Origin: Pararoseomonas sp. SCSIO 73927
GTDB lineage: Bacteria; Pseudomonadota; Alphaproteobacteria; Acetobacterales; Acetobacteraceae
Reading direction: 5' to 3'
DNA length: 64,000 nt
NCBI RefSeq assembly: GCF_037040815.1
Contig: NZ_CP146232.1
Location: 310,001 to 374,000 of the forward strand
Part shown: positions 8,207 through 17,099 of the stretch, one piece after another
How positions within the stretch are numbered: the stretch's first letter is position 1
Layout: every line of letters starts with the position of its first letter
Made by a program: the position numbers and the translations under genes
Notes under the pieces: generated by a model
The model's input: only the letters and a program-made list of their open reading frames with translations
Databases searched by the model: none
What the model was told of the DNA's origin: nothing

Positions 8207-9723
8207 GGCGTGCCTTCCCCAGGGGAGGCCCCAGGGGACGCCCCGAGAGCCGCTCCGAGCGGCCAGGCCGGGCCGAGCAGCGCCCGCCCCGCGGCGAAAG
8301 CCTGGCGGAACGGCTCCGTCCCGCCCGCCACCAGGGCCTTGAGCCGTGCCTCCGCCTCGACGCGGGAGGCGGCGCGGCCGGCCTCGATCTCCCTCTCGAC
8401 GGTATCGAAGGGCTCCGGCCCGACCGTCCGCTCCAGCGCTGCGGCGCGGGCCTCCGCCGCTTCCAGCACCGCGTCGGCGCGCGCGGCCGCCTCGGCCCCG
8501 ATCGCCTCCAGCGCCGTCATCCGCGGCGCGTCGATCACCCGCAGCATGTCGCTCGCCGCGACCGGCAGGGTCGTCATTCCCCGCACCTCGGCGCGCAGGC
8601 GCCCGCCCGTGGCCAGCGCCCGGCGGCCCCGCTCCAGCGCCCCCGCCGCGTCCTGCTGGCGCGCGTGGCAGAAGGCGCCCATCCGCATCGCCTCCACGGC
8701 CAGGAGAAGGTCGGGAATGCGGAGCGCGATCTCCGCCGCCGCGTCGTAGCAGCGCGCGGCCTCGGCCGGGCGGGCGGCGGCGAGCTGCGCGCCCGCCTCG
8801 CCGAACCGGGCCTGGATCAGCAGCTTCTGCCCGGCGGGATGGCCGGCTCCCACCGCCCGCGCGGCGGCCTCGTCGGCCACGCGGTAGGTGCGGATTGCCT
8901 CGTCGAAGCGGCCCTCCTTCAGCTGGGCGCCGGCGACCAGCACGGCGACCGCGACCTGCTGGTCGTCCCAGCCCTGGCGCCTGGCGAAGTCGAAGGCGTC
9001 GGCCGCCTTGGCGCGCACCACGGCGGCGGGCGCCTTCTCCACCAGGGCGACGAGGGCCATGAGCAGGTTGCGGAACAGGCCGGCGGGCCCGACCGTCACC
9101 TCCTGCGCGAAGGTCTCCTGCGCCAGGGCCATCATGTCGATGTCAGGCGAGAGGTGCAGGATGCGCGGGGCATCCGCACCGGCCAGCGCCCGCAACCGCG
9201 GCTGCTCCACCGGATCCGTGACGACGAGGCGAAGCCGCTCCGGCATCTCCGCCGCCAGGGCGCGGCGGAGCCAGCCGGCGAAGGCTTCGTCGTCCGAGAC
9301 CTCGGCCGGCATCAGCACGGCGGCGAGGTGGCCGATATGCTGGTGATGCCGCGCCCCGAAGGAGCGCAGGGCCTGGACGAAGCCCCAGGCGGAGTCCGGC
9401 AGGGCAGCGGGGTCGAAGGCCCAGTCCGCCCCGATGCCCTCCCTCGCCAGCTCCTCCGCGCTCGCGGCATAGATCCCGGCCAGCGCGGCCTTCAGCGCGC
9501 GGGAGTAGCCGATGGAGTGCTCGAAGGGCGCCTTGAGGACGATGCAGAGATCGCGGGTGGTGTACTCCGCCTCGTGCTTCTGGGCCTCGAAGAAGCATTC
9601 GACGAGGCGGAGCGCGGCGCCCGGCGCCTCCCAGACCAGCAGGCGGCTTGCCGGGTTGCCGGTGAACCCTTCCCACAGCGCTCGGAGGTCGAGAAGGCGC
9701 CGCTCCACCGGGTTGAGGGCCAT
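8203..9723 (-). CDS. TPR-like protein between vgrG and rhs, possible effector-loading adaptor
   Basis: A 506-residue protein with no recognised named family. The N-terminal third has a compact, aromatic-rich region (LLVWEAPGAALRLVECFFEA). The middle and C-terminal parts consist of helical repeats rich in alanine, with tetratricopeptide-like spacing (EGRFDEAIRTYRVADEAAA; AEAARCYDAAAEIALR), then a helical stretch rich in Glu, Ala and Arg. No signal peptide or membrane helix is visible. It starts at the ATG at 9723, 11 bases after the vgrG stop, and its stop overlaps the RHS start by ATGA, so it is cotranslated with both. Genes in this slot in other T6SS loci often encode adaptors or chaperones that load the effector on VgrG; that role here is inference. 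Confidence 0.7.
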   Translation of the reverse strand: MALNPVERRLLDLRALWEGFTGNPASRLLVWEAPGAALRLVECFFEAQKHEAEYTTRDLCIVLKAPFEHSIGYSRALKAALAGIYAASAEELAREGIGADWAFDPAALPDSAWGFVQALRSFGARHHQHIGHLAAVLMPAEVSDDEAFAGWLRRALAAEMPERLRLVVTDPVEQPRLRALAGADAPRILHLSPDIDMMALAQETFAQEVTVGPAGLFRNLLMALVALVEKAPAAVVRAKAADAFDFARRQGWDDQQVAVAVLVAGAQLKEGRFDEAIRTYRVADEAAARAVGAGHPAGQKLLIQARFGEAGAQLAAARPAEAARCYDAAAEIALRIPDLLLAVEAMRMGAFCHARQQDAAGALERGRRALATGGRLRAEVRGMTTLPVAASDMLRVIDAPRMTALEAIGAEAAARADAVLEAAEARAAALERTVGPEPFDTVEREIEAGRAASRVEAEARLKALVAGGTEPFRQAFAAGRALLGPAWPLGAALGASPGASPGEGTP

Positions 9724-9734
9724 GGCGCTGCCCC

Positions 9735-11768
9735 TCAGCCGTTCAGCGAGATCTTCACCCCGCTCACCGACACCCCGGAGGCGTCCAGCTTCACCGTGGA
9801 CGGGCCGGAGCTGATGGTGATGGCAGAGGGCGTGATCTCGATGACCGACCCGGCGACCGCGAGCTTGATGCTGGCATCCGAGGTGAAGGTCGCCGCGCCG
9901 GTGGAGTGGATGTCCGTGGTCGCGCTGGCGCTCTGCTTGATCTCGCCGGTCACGGTCGTCTCGTGCTTGCCCGTCACGGTCTCCGTCAGCCCGCCATCGA
10001 CGGTGAGCTTGCGGCCGCTGGACACGGTGCGGTCCTCGCCGCCCGTGATCTTCTCCGTCAGCTTGCCGTTGATTGTGTCCTCCCACGGGCCGTTCACGGT
10101 GCTCTTGAGACCGCCCGTGATCGTGCTCGTCGCGCCCTCGGTGATCGTCTCCTTGTAGCCCTGCGAGACCGTCACCTCCTGGCCGCCATCCACTTTCTCC
10201 GTCAGCTTCACCTTCACGTGCAGGTCGGCGTTGTTGTCGACGAGCGTGTGCATGTCCTTCACGGCGTGGATGCGGATGTCCTCGGAGCCCTTCTTGCCCT
10301 CCAGCACCATCTCGTTGCCAGAGTGGTCGCGGATGGCGCTCTGCGTCTTGTTCGCGGGCATGCCGACGGAGTTGCCGTTCTTGCCGTTGTAGACGCGGCC
10401 GGTGATCAGCGGGCGGTCCGGGTCCCCCTCCAGGAAGGAGACGACCACCTCGTGCCCGACATGGGGCATGAACATGCCGCCCCAGCCCTTGCCCGCCGAG
10501 TTCTGGGAGACGCGCACCCAGCAGCTGTCCCGGTCGTCGCCCTTCGCGTAACGGTCCCAGTGGAAGCGCACGCGCACGCGGCCGTGCTCGTCCGTGTGGA
10601 TCTCCTCGCCCGGCGGGCCGACCACGGTGGCGGTCTGCGGCCCCTGCACCACCGGCCGCCGCGTCGCGCGGGGCGGGCGGAAGGTGGCGCTCGCCAGGAA
10701 GGCCTCGAAGGTGTTGTTGTAGCTCGTCGTCGCGCTGTCGCCGGCGAAGTAGCTGCCCTCCCGCGCCTCGTGCCGGATGCGGCGGACCACGAAGGCCTGG
10801 CTCGTCTCGCCCGCGGTGAAGTTCGCCCCGATCTTGAAGCGCCCGCCCGGGGCGAAGCTCGCGCATTTCCCGGCCCCGAAGGCCGTGTGGTAGCCCGCCT
10901 CCTCCGCCTCCACGCGGCGCCGGGTCAGCATCCGGCCGTAGGACAGGTCCGAGTAGCGCCCGGGATAGTCGTAGCGCTCGAGCTCCCGGGCATGCGCGAC
11001 CTTGGTGGTGGAGGGCTCCTCCGCCTTCAGGTCCGTGGCGGGGGAGAGGAAGTTGAAGTCGTTCTGCGCCCATTTCCCGGGGTGCAGCGCGTAGAAGTGG
11101 TCCCAGGCGGAGATCTGCCCCGCGCGCCCGTCCTCGGAAAAATCCACCTCGGCCTCCGGCAGGGGGCGGAACGCCGTGTTGACGTCGGCCACGACCATGA
11201 CGTGCCGCCCCGCCTCGTGGCGGAAGAAGTAGAAGATCCCCACCTCCTCCATCAGCCGGGAGAGGAAGTCGAAGGTGCTCTCGCGGTACTGCACGCAGAA
11301 CTCGAGCTTGGGATAGTCCGCGGCGTTGACGTTCATCTCGTAATCCGAGAAGCCGTGGTCGGAGAGGACCCGCCGGACGATGTCCGGCACGTTCAGGTCC
11401 TGGAAGATCCGGCAATCCGAGGTCTGGGTCAGCAGCCACAGCCAGGGGACGATGCGGGCCCGGTAGAGGCGCATGCCCCGGATGTTCATGCCCCCGGCGG
11501 AGAAACGGGAGACGATGCCGCGCACCGGCCGCCTCTCCCCGTCCTCGCGCCGGATCCAGAGCGTGACGTCGTGGCCGACGATGTCCTCGGGCGAGATGGC
11601 GTGGTCGGAGGAGAGCAGCTCCAGGTCGAAGCGGAACAGCTCCGAGATGGCCTCCTCGCCGCTGATCGAGGTGAGGACGAACTTGTCCTCGCCGAGCGGC
11701 GTCTCGATCGTGATGAGCCGCCCGTTCTGGCTGACGTCAGAGTAGCGTCCAGCGCTCGCCTGCGACAT
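9735..11768 (-). CDS. vgrG: Type VI secretion spike protein VgrG (TssI)
   Basis: A 677-residue trimeric spike protein. It shows gp27-like domains in the first 380 residues (ETPLGEDKFVLTSISGEEAI; YRESTFDFLSRLMEEVGIFYFF), the gp5 OB-fold segment (GRVRVRFHWDR; CWVRVSQNSAGKGWGG) and a C-terminal beta-helix of short Thr/Gly repeats (TVSQGYKETITEGATSTITG). There is no extra enzymatic domain, so the cargo is probably the PAAR/RHS protein two genes on. The ATG at 11768 is preferred; an in-frame GTG at 11807 would add 13 residues that look unlike VgrG. It is separated from hcp by 272 bases containing a strong hairpin, so its level may be lower than that of Hcp. Confidence 0.95.
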   Translation of the reverse strand: MSQASAGRYSDVSQNGRLITIETPLGEDKFVLTSISGEEAISELFRFDLELLSSDHAISPEDIVGHDVTLWIRREDGERRPVRGIVSRFSAGGMNIRGMRLYRARIVPWLWLLTQTSDCRIFQDLNVPDIVRRVLSDHGFSDYEMNVNAADYPKLEFCVQYRESTFDFLSRLMEEVGIFYFFRHEAGRHVMVVADVNTAFRPLPEAEVDFSEDGRAGQISAWDHFYALHPGKWAQNDFNFLSPATDLKAEEPSTTKVAHARELERYDYPGRYSDLSYGRMLTRRRVEAEEAGYHTAFGAGKCASFAPGGRFKIGANFTAGETSQAFVVRRIRHEAREGSYFAGDSATTSYNNTFEAFLASATFRPPRATRRPVVQGPQTATVVGPPGEEIHTDEHGRVRVRFHWDRYAKGDDRDSCWVRVSQNSAGKGWGGMFMPHVGHEVVVSFLEGDPDRPLITGRVYNGKNGNSVGMPANKTQSAIRDHSGNEMVLEGKKGSEDIRIHAVKDMHTLVDNNADLHVKVKLTEKVDGGQEVTVSQGYKETITEGATSTITGGLKSTVNGPWEDTINGKLTEKITGGEDRTVSSGRKLTVDGGLTETVTGKHETTVTGEIKQSASATTDIHSTGAATFTSDASIKLAVAGSVIEITPSAITISSGPSTVKLDASGVSVSGVKISLNG

Positions 11769-11996
11769 GTCCGCATCCCCAATCGAAGCCGGTCCGGACC
11801 GCTTCACGCACCCTCTGCCGTCGCGTTCCGCAGCGATAGGGCAGCCAAGATCCAGGCCGTCCCAATCAAGCAGGCCCGCCGCGGCCTGTCACGACCCGAT
11901 TTCGCCGCCAGCCCCGGCCCATTCCCTCGCCCAAACCGGCTTCCGGCAGGGCGGCCGCCCCACCGCGGCACCGTTGCGGCGGGGCAGGCACCATCC

Positions 11997-12020
11997 GCCC
12001 CGGCCGCGAGGGGCCGGGGC
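11997..12020 (-). terminator. Strong GC hairpin downstream of hcp (terminator or attenuator)
   Basis: Perfect 9-base inverted arms (GCCCCGGCC at 11997-12005 and GGCCGGGGC at 12012-12020) with a 6-base loop, lying 20 bases after the hcp stop on the minus strand. No clear U tract follows, so it may act as a partial terminator or as a 3' stabilising stem that raises hcp mRNA over vgrG. The remaining part of the 11769-12040 interval shows no gene. Confidence 0.5.
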
Positions 12021-12040
12021 CGCAAGATGTCCTCGTGCGA

Positions 12041-12517
12041 TCAGCTCTTGGTCATCTTGATAAGGTCGTAGGTCACCTTGGACCCGGACTGCGGCACGCC
12101 CTTGATGTCGAGCGGGGAGGGCGAGATCATGATCTTCGTGAAGTTGAGCGAGATGCTTTCCGTCGGGTTGTCGCCGCCGGAGGAGATGCTGTAGCCGGAC
12201 ACGCCGCAATCCGTGAGGTCGTAGGTCAGGTAGGTGTCGACCTTGGTCTTCGTCGTGGTGGTGAACTTGATCTGCACCTTCGTGTCGAAGGACCCGGCGA
12301 CGCCGTCCTCGAACAGGCCGGCCGAGGAGGCGTCGAACATCTTGGTGACGCTGACCTCGCTGATGGAGGGGTTGGAGGCCTCGCGCGTCTGGCCGCCGGC
12401 CCCGCTGCTGACCCCGCGGCCAACGCCGAGCTGCATCGAGCTCAGCTCAATCCACTGCTTGAAACCCTCGGTCGTCACCTGGCCGTTGACGTTACCGAAC
12501 TTCATGTAGATAGCCAC
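12041..12517 (-). CDS. hcp: Type VI secretion tube protein Hcp (TssD)
   Basis: A 158-residue Hcp, the hexameric ring protein that stacks into the T6SS inner tube and is secreted with effectors. The family start (AIYMKFGNVNGQVTTEGFK) and the beta-rich body with the segment EVSVTKMFDASS are visible; length is normal and no fused effector domain is present. The GTG start at 12517 has an AAGGAG ribosome site 6 bases upstream, a strong signal fitting a highly made protein. It lies 48 bases after clpV on the same strand and is followed by a hairpin before vgrG. Confidence 0.95.
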   Translation of the reverse strand: MAIYMKFGNVNGQVTTEGFKQWIELSSMQLGVGRGVSSGAGGQTREASNPSISEVSVTKMFDASSAGLFEDGVAGSFDTKVQIKFTTTTKTKVDTYLTYDLTDCGVSGYSISSGGDNPTESISLNFTKIMISPSPLDIKGVPQSGSKVTYDLIKMTKS

Positions 12518-12565
12518 GCTGCACTCCTTTCCTTGTTCTGCGCGAGCCCTCGCGCCTTCGGGACT

Positions 12566-15205
12566 TCAGCTCACCGCGTAAGCGAAGCTCCCGTCCGGCT
12601 TCAGCCCAACATGAACCGCGCCGACCTGCTTGCCCTCCGCCAGCCGCGTCAGCACCTCGGCTGACAGCTCCGGCAGGAGGGTACGGGACAAGATGTTCTC
12701 CACGTTGCGCGCGCCGGAGGAGCTCTCCGTGCAGCGCGCCGCGATCGTCTCCACCAGCGCGGGATCCCACTCGAAGCTCGCGCGGTAGCTGTCATGCACC
12801 CGCCGGCGGATCCGGCCCAGCTGCATCGCCACGATCTGGCGGATGATGGCGTCCGGCAGCGGAAAGTAGGGCACGATCGTCACGCGCCCGAGGAAGGCCG
12901 GCTTGAAGAACTTCGCCAGCTCCGGGCGCAGCGCCTCCGCCAGGCCGGCGGCGTCCGGCGCCGTCTCGGGATCGGCGAAGAGCTTCGCGATCAGGTCCGT
13001 GCCGGCGTTGCTCGTCATGATGATGACGGTGTTCTTGAAGTCGATGTCCCGGCCCTCGCCGTCCTTCATGTTCCCCTTGTCGAAGACCTGGAAGAACACG
13101 TCCTGGACGCCCGGATGGGCCTTCTCCATCTCGTCCAAGAGAACGACGCTGTAGGGGCGGCGGCGCACCGCCTCGGTCAGGATCCCGCCCTCGCCGTAGC
13201 CCACGTAGCCGGGCGGGCTGCCCATGAGGAGGCTGACCTTATGCTCTTCCTTGAACTCGGTCATGTTGATGACCGTCATGTTCTGCTCGCCGCCGTAGAG
13301 CAGGTCGGCCAGGGTCAGCGCGGTCTCGGTCTTGCCGACGCCCGAGGTGCCGACCATCAGGAAGACGCCGATCGGCTTGCGCGGGTCCGTCAGCCCCGCG
13401 CGGCTGGTGCGGATCGCCTCGGACACCGCCTCCAGCGCGTGGCTCTGGCCGACCACGCGGCGCTCCATCGCCTCGCGCATGTTCAGCACGGTGCGGATCT
13501 CGTCGGACTGCATGCGGCCGGCGGGGATGCCGGTCCAGCTCTCCACGATCTCGGCCACCGCCTGCGCGTCCACGGCGGGGAAGATCAGGGGCTTCTCGCC
13601 CTGCAGGGCCCGCACCTGCGCGTTCGCCTCGGCCAGCGCGGCGCGGTCCGCCCCGGTATCGGTGCCGGCCGGCGCCGCCTCGATCCGTGCCCGGATCTCG
13701 GAGGCGGAGGCGACGAGGCGCTTCTCCTCGTCCCAGCGGGTCTCCAGATCCGCCAGCTCCGCCGTCACGGCGTCCTGCTCGGCCTTCAGCTCGGCCTCGC
13801 GCGCCGCGTGGTCGTGGCCGGAGGACATCTCCCGCGCGACGATCGCCAGCTCCGTGTCGATGAGCTCGATCCGCCGGCGGCGGTCCTCCACGGAAGCGGG
13901 GACGGCGTTCTGGCTCATCGCCACCCGCGCGCAGGCCGTGTCGATGAGGCTCACCGCCTTGTCCGGCAGCTGCCGCGCCGGGATGTAGCGGGCGGAGAGC
14001 TTCACCGCCGCGCTCACCGCCTCGTCGAAGATGCGGATGCCGTGGTGTTTCTCCAGCGTGCCGACGAGGCCGCGGATCATGCTCACCGCCACCGCCTCGG
14101 TCGGCTCCTCGACCTTCACGGTCTGGAAGCGCCGGGTCAGCGCCGCGTCCTTCTCGAAGTACTTCTTGTACTCGGCCCAGGTGGTGGCCGCGATCGTCCG
14201 CAGCTCGCCGCGCGCCAGCGCCGGCTTCAGCAGGTTCGCTGCGTCGTTCTGCCCCGCGGCGCCGCCCGCGCCGATCAGCGTGTGCGCCTCGTCGATGAAG
14301 AGGATGATGGGCTTGGCGCTCGCCTTCGTCTCCTCGATCACGGACTTCAGGCGGTTCTCGAACTCGCCCTTCACCCCCGCGCCGGCCTGCAGCAGCCCGA
14401 GGTCGAGCGTGCGCAGCGTCACGTCGCGCAGGGCGGGCGGCACGTCGCCGGCCGCGATCCGGAGGGCCAGCCCCTCGACGACCGCCGTCTTGCCCACGCC
14501 GGCCTCGCCGGTGAGGATCGGGTTGTTCTGCCGCCGGCGGGTCAGGATATCGACCATCTGCCGGATTTCGAAGTCGCGCCCGAGAATGGGGTCGATCTTC
14601 CCCGCCTTCGCCTGGGCGGTGAGGTCGATGGTGAACTGGTCGAGCGCGGCGGAGCCGCCGGGGCGCGGCGCGTCGCTCCCGCCCGCCGCGGCCTCGGACC
14701 CCGCGGCCCCGCCCGTGGCCTGGGCGGCCTCCGCCGTGCTGGCGCAGACGGCGGCGTAGTCGCGCTTCAGAAGGTCCGGCTGGATGCGCGCGAACTGCCC
14801 GGAGGCCTCCCGCGCGCGGCGGGAGAGCGATTCATCCGCGAGCAGCGCCCAGAGGAGATGACCGGAACGGACGCGGCTCGCACCCTGCTCAACCGATGCG
14901 AGCAGCCAGCCCTGCTTCACCATCTCCACGATCTCGGGCGAGAGCGAGGGCGCGCGGGCATTGCCCGTCTTCATGCGGTCGAGGGAGCGGTTCAGGTCGG
15001 CGAGGAGCCGGGAGACCTCGATCTCCCAGTGGCGGAGGATCGCGGCAATATCCGTGTCGGCCCGGTCCACGAGGCCGAGGAGGACGTGCTCGATCTCGAC
15101 ATTGTAGTGGCTACGGGACAAGGTCATGCCCGCGGCCCCTTCCAGGGCGCGGCGGCATGTCTCGTTCAGCCGGCCGATCAGCGGCTTGAGGTCGATCGAG
15201 GCCAA
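12566..15205 (-). CDS. clpV: T6SS sheath-recycling AAA+ ATPase ClpV (TssH)
   Basis: An 879-residue Clp/Hsp100 ATPase that extracts contracted TssB/TssC sheath subunits for reuse in the cytoplasm. It has an N-domain beginning IDLKPLIGRLNETCRRALE, first AAA+ module with Walker A GEAGVGKT and Walker B ILFIDEAH, a coiled-coil middle region (about 430-530), and second AAA+ module with Walker A GTSGVGKT and VVLLDEMEKAHP. The start must be the TTG at 15205, because the conserved N-terminal sequence begins there; the only nearby ATG (15213) is out of frame and the next in-frame ATG would cut 26 residues from the N-domain. It diverges from tssA, which also starts with TTG. Confidence 0.95.
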   Translation of the reverse strand: MASIDLKPLIGRLNETCRRALEGAAGMTLSRSHYNVEIEHVLLGLVDRADTDIAAILRHWEIEVSRLLADLNRSLDRMKTGNARAPSLSPEIVEMVKQGWLLASVEQGASRVRSGHLLWALLADESLSRRAREASGQFARIQPDLLKRDYAAVCASTAEAAQATGGAAGSEAAAGGSDAPRPGGSAALDQFTIDLTAQAKAGKIDPILGRDFEIRQMVDILTRRRQNNPILTGEAGVGKTAVVEGLALRIAAGDVPPALRDVTLRTLDLGLLQAGAGVKGEFENRLKSVIEETKASAKPIILFIDEAHTLIGAGGAAGQNDAANLLKPALARGELRTIAATTWAEYKKYFEKDAALTRRFQTVKVEEPTEAVAVSMIRGLVGTLEKHHGIRIFDEAVSAAVKLSARYIPARQLPDKAVSLIDTACARVAMSQNAVPASVEDRRRRIELIDTELAIVAREMSSGHDHAAREAELKAEQDAVTAELADLETRWDEEKRLVASASEIRARIEAAPAGTDTGADRAALAEANAQVRALQGEKPLIFPAVDAQAVAEIVESWTGIPAGRMQSDEIRTVLNMREAMERRVVGQSHALEAVSEAIRTSRAGLTDPRKPIGVFLMVGTSGVGKTETALTLADLLYGGEQNMTVINMTEFKEEHKVSLLMGSPPGYVGYGEGGILTEAVRRRPYSVVLLDEMEKAHPGVQDVFFQVFDKGNMKDGEGRDIDFKNTVIIMTSNAGTDLIAKLFADPETAPDAAGLAEALRPELAKFFKPAFLGRVTIVPYFPLPDAIIRQIVAMQLGRIRRRVHDSYRASFEWDPALVETIAARCTESSSGARNVENILSRTLLPELSAEVLTRLAEGKQVGAVHVGLKPDGSFAYAVS

Positions 15206-15282
15206 TGCGTCATGTCCCGGCGTTCCGGGGCGAACCTTACGGTGCTACAACGGCCGCGTAAAGCATCCCACGGAGCCCCGGC

Positions 15283-16410
15283 TTGGCGCAGCTGATCGAC
15301 GACCTCGACCTCGACGCGGTGCTGGCCCCGGTGAGCGACGATGCGCCTGCCGGAACGGACCTGCGGGAGGATTACTCGCCGAGCTCCGTGTACTTCCAGC
15401 TCCGCGACGCGCGCGCCGAGGCGCGCGACGCCGAGCGGCAGGCCGAGTCCGCGGAGGCGGACGAGGTGACGGCGCCGCAGTGGCGCACGGTGCAGGGGCT
15501 TTCGCTGCGTGCCCTGACCACCGGCGCGAAGGACCTCGAGGTCGCGGCCTGGATGACGGAGGCCATGGTGCGGACGGGCGGGTTGCGCGGGCTCGCCACC
15601 GGCGCGGCGGTGATCACCGGGCTCGTCGAGCGGTACTGGGACGACCTCTTCCCCATGCCGGACGAGGACGGAATCGAGACCCGCGTCGCGCCGCTCGCCG
15701 GGCTGGCGGGCCAGGGGGTAGACGGCACCCTCATGCAACCGCTGCGCAAGACCGTGCTGTACCATCGGCCGGACGGGTCCGCCTTCGGCCTGTGGCGCTA
15801 CGTGGCGACGATCGAGCTCGCCGGCATCGCCGATTCCGAGCGCCGCGCCGCCCGGATCGAGGCCGGCGTGCTGCCCTTCGAGGAGGTGGAGAGGGAGGCG
15901 CGCCTCGTCGGGCCCGCGCACTGGTCCGCCCTGCGCGCCGAGGTGGCGGACGCCACGGAGAGCTGGACCGCGATGGGCAACGCGCTGGACGCGCGGGCCG
16001 GCGCCGACAGCCCCTCCACCAGCCGGGTCCGCGACCTGCTGAATCAAATACTTGAGATTTGCGATCGGTTCGGCCCGGCGGATGGCGCGGCGGAGGCGGC
16101 CTCCGCCGGCCCCGGCTTCGTGCCGGCGGCGGCAGGTGCGCCCGAGGGCTCCTCCCCCGGCGTCAGTGCCGCCGGCGCGGCGGCGGTGGCGATCGCCGGG
16201 CGGGAGCAGGCGCTGCGCCAGCTCGGCGAGATCGCGGCCTGGTTTCGCAAGACGGAACCGCACTCCCCCCTCTCCTACACGCTCGACGACGCCGTGCGCC
16301 GCGCGCGGATGACTTGGCCGGAGCTGCTCGCCGAGGTGCTGCCGGACCAGACGACGCGCGACGCGCTCATCACCGCGCTCGGCATCCGCCCGCCGGCGCC
16401 GGAGGAGTAA
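15283..16410 (+). CDS. tssA: T6SS assembly cap protein TssA
   Basis: A 375-residue TssA with the N-terminal ImpA domain: the start LIDDLDLDAVLAPVSDDAPA and the segment YWDDLFPMPDEDG are characteristic. TssA joins the baseplate and coordinates sheath and tube polymerisation at the distal end. An Ala/Gly-rich linker (about residues 265-310) separates the ImpA domain from a helical C-terminal part. The start is the TTG at 15283, with GGAG about 7 bases upstream. It is divergent from clpV across 77 bases and is followed by a 176-base gap before tssB, so tssB may have its own promoter. Confidence 0.9.
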   Translation: MAQLIDDLDLDAVLAPVSDDAPAGTDLREDYSPSSVYFQLRDARAEARDAERQAESAEADEVTAPQWRTVQGLSLRALTTGAKDLEVAAWMTEAMVRTGGLRGLATGAAVITGLVERYWDDLFPMPDEDGIETRVAPLAGLAGQGVDGTLMQPLRKTVLYHRPDGSAFGLWRYVATIELAGIADSERRAARIEAGVLPFEEVEREARLVGPAHWSALRAEVADATESWTAMGNALDARAGADSPSTSRVRDLLNQILEICDRFGPADGAAEAASAGPGFVPAAAGAPEGSSPGVSAAGAAAVAIAGREQALRQLGEIAAWFRKTEPHSPLSYTLDDAVRRARMTWPELLAEVLPDQTTRDALITALGIRPPAPEE

Positions 16411-16448
16411 GGCATGGCGCCCCCCGTCCTGCCGGCTCCGCAATGAGG

Positions 16449-16478
16449 TTGACGTTGCGCCCGGACAGCCAATAGCCT
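16449..16478 (+). promoter_or_regulatory. Candidate sigma-70 promoter for the tssB operon
   Basis: TTGACG at 16449-16454, 18 bases, then TAGCCT at 16473-16478, lying about 110 bases upstream of tssB in the tssA-tssB gap. The -35 match is good and the -10 match weak. Confidence 0.3.
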
Positions 16479-16586
16479 TCCGCCGGGGAGCCAAGGCGTC
16501 CGACTCGGGTTCGTCACACCCTCGGCGTTCCGCGCGAGCATCCCACCCGCCGCGACCACGCGGCCATGCCTGAGGGAACCCTTCCC

Positions 16587-17096
16587 ATGAGCGGAAGCAT
16601 CCACGACAAGCTGAACCGCGTCCGCAAGCCGCGCGTCCATATCACCTACGAGGTGGAGACCGGGGACGCGCAGATCGTGCGCGAGCTTCCCTTCGTCGTG
16701 GGCGTGATGGGCGACTTCTCCGGCGACCCGACGGCGCCGCTGAAGCCGATGAGCGAGCGCAAGTTCACGCAGATCGACCGCGACAACTTCAACGACGTCA
16801 TGGCGACGATGAACCCGGGCCTGAACCTGAAGGTGGACAACACCCTGGCGGGCGACGGCACGCAGATGGCCGTGAACCTGAAGTTCAACAGCATCGAGGA
16901 TTTCGAGCCGGCCCGCGTGGCCGCCCAGGTCCCGGCGCTGGCCGCGCTGATGGAGACGCGGTCCAAGCTGCGCGACCTGATGAGCAAGGTGGACCGCTCC
17001 GAGGAGCTGGAGACCCTGCTGGAGAAGGTGCTGCGCTCGGACGACGAGCTGAAGTCGCTCTCGGGCGAGCTCGGCCTCGAGAAGAAGGAGGGCTGA
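16587..17096 (+). CDS. tssB: T6SS sheath small subunit TssB
   Basis: A 169-residue TssB (VipA/ImpB), which pairs with TssC to form the contractile sheath around the Hcp tube. Family marks are the N-terminal [20 protein letters not shown] and the segment [13 protein letters not shown], then the acidic helix at the C-terminus that ClpV and TssC contact. The ATG at 16587 has GAGGGAA upstream at good spacing; an earlier ATG at 16566 would place that ribosome site inside the gene. TssC begins 3 bases after its stop, as usual for stoichiometric partners. Confidence 0.95.
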   Translation: MSGSIHDKLNRVRKPRVHITYEVETGDAQIVRELPFVVGVMGDFSGDPTAPLKPMSERKFTQIDRDNFNDVMATMNPGLNLKVDNTLAGDGTQMAVNLKFNSIEDFEPARVAAQVPALAALMETRSKLRDLMSKVDRSEELETLLEKVLRSDDELKSLSGELGLEKKEG

Positions 17097-17099
17097 TCC

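Noticed and set aside
6173..8749. 858-codon plus-strand frame opposite the RHS gene
   Set aside because: It is antisense to the RHS/PAAR protein, with no family motif and skewed Arg/His/Val composition.
8203..11439. 1078-codon minus-strand frame over vgrG and the TPR-like gene
   Set aside because: The first half is an out-of-frame shadow of vgrG; only the part from ATG 9723 is real.
12794..15295. 833-codon plus-strand frame opposite clpV
   Set aside because: It is antisense to clpV, which has all expected AAA+ motifs; the translation lacks any motif.
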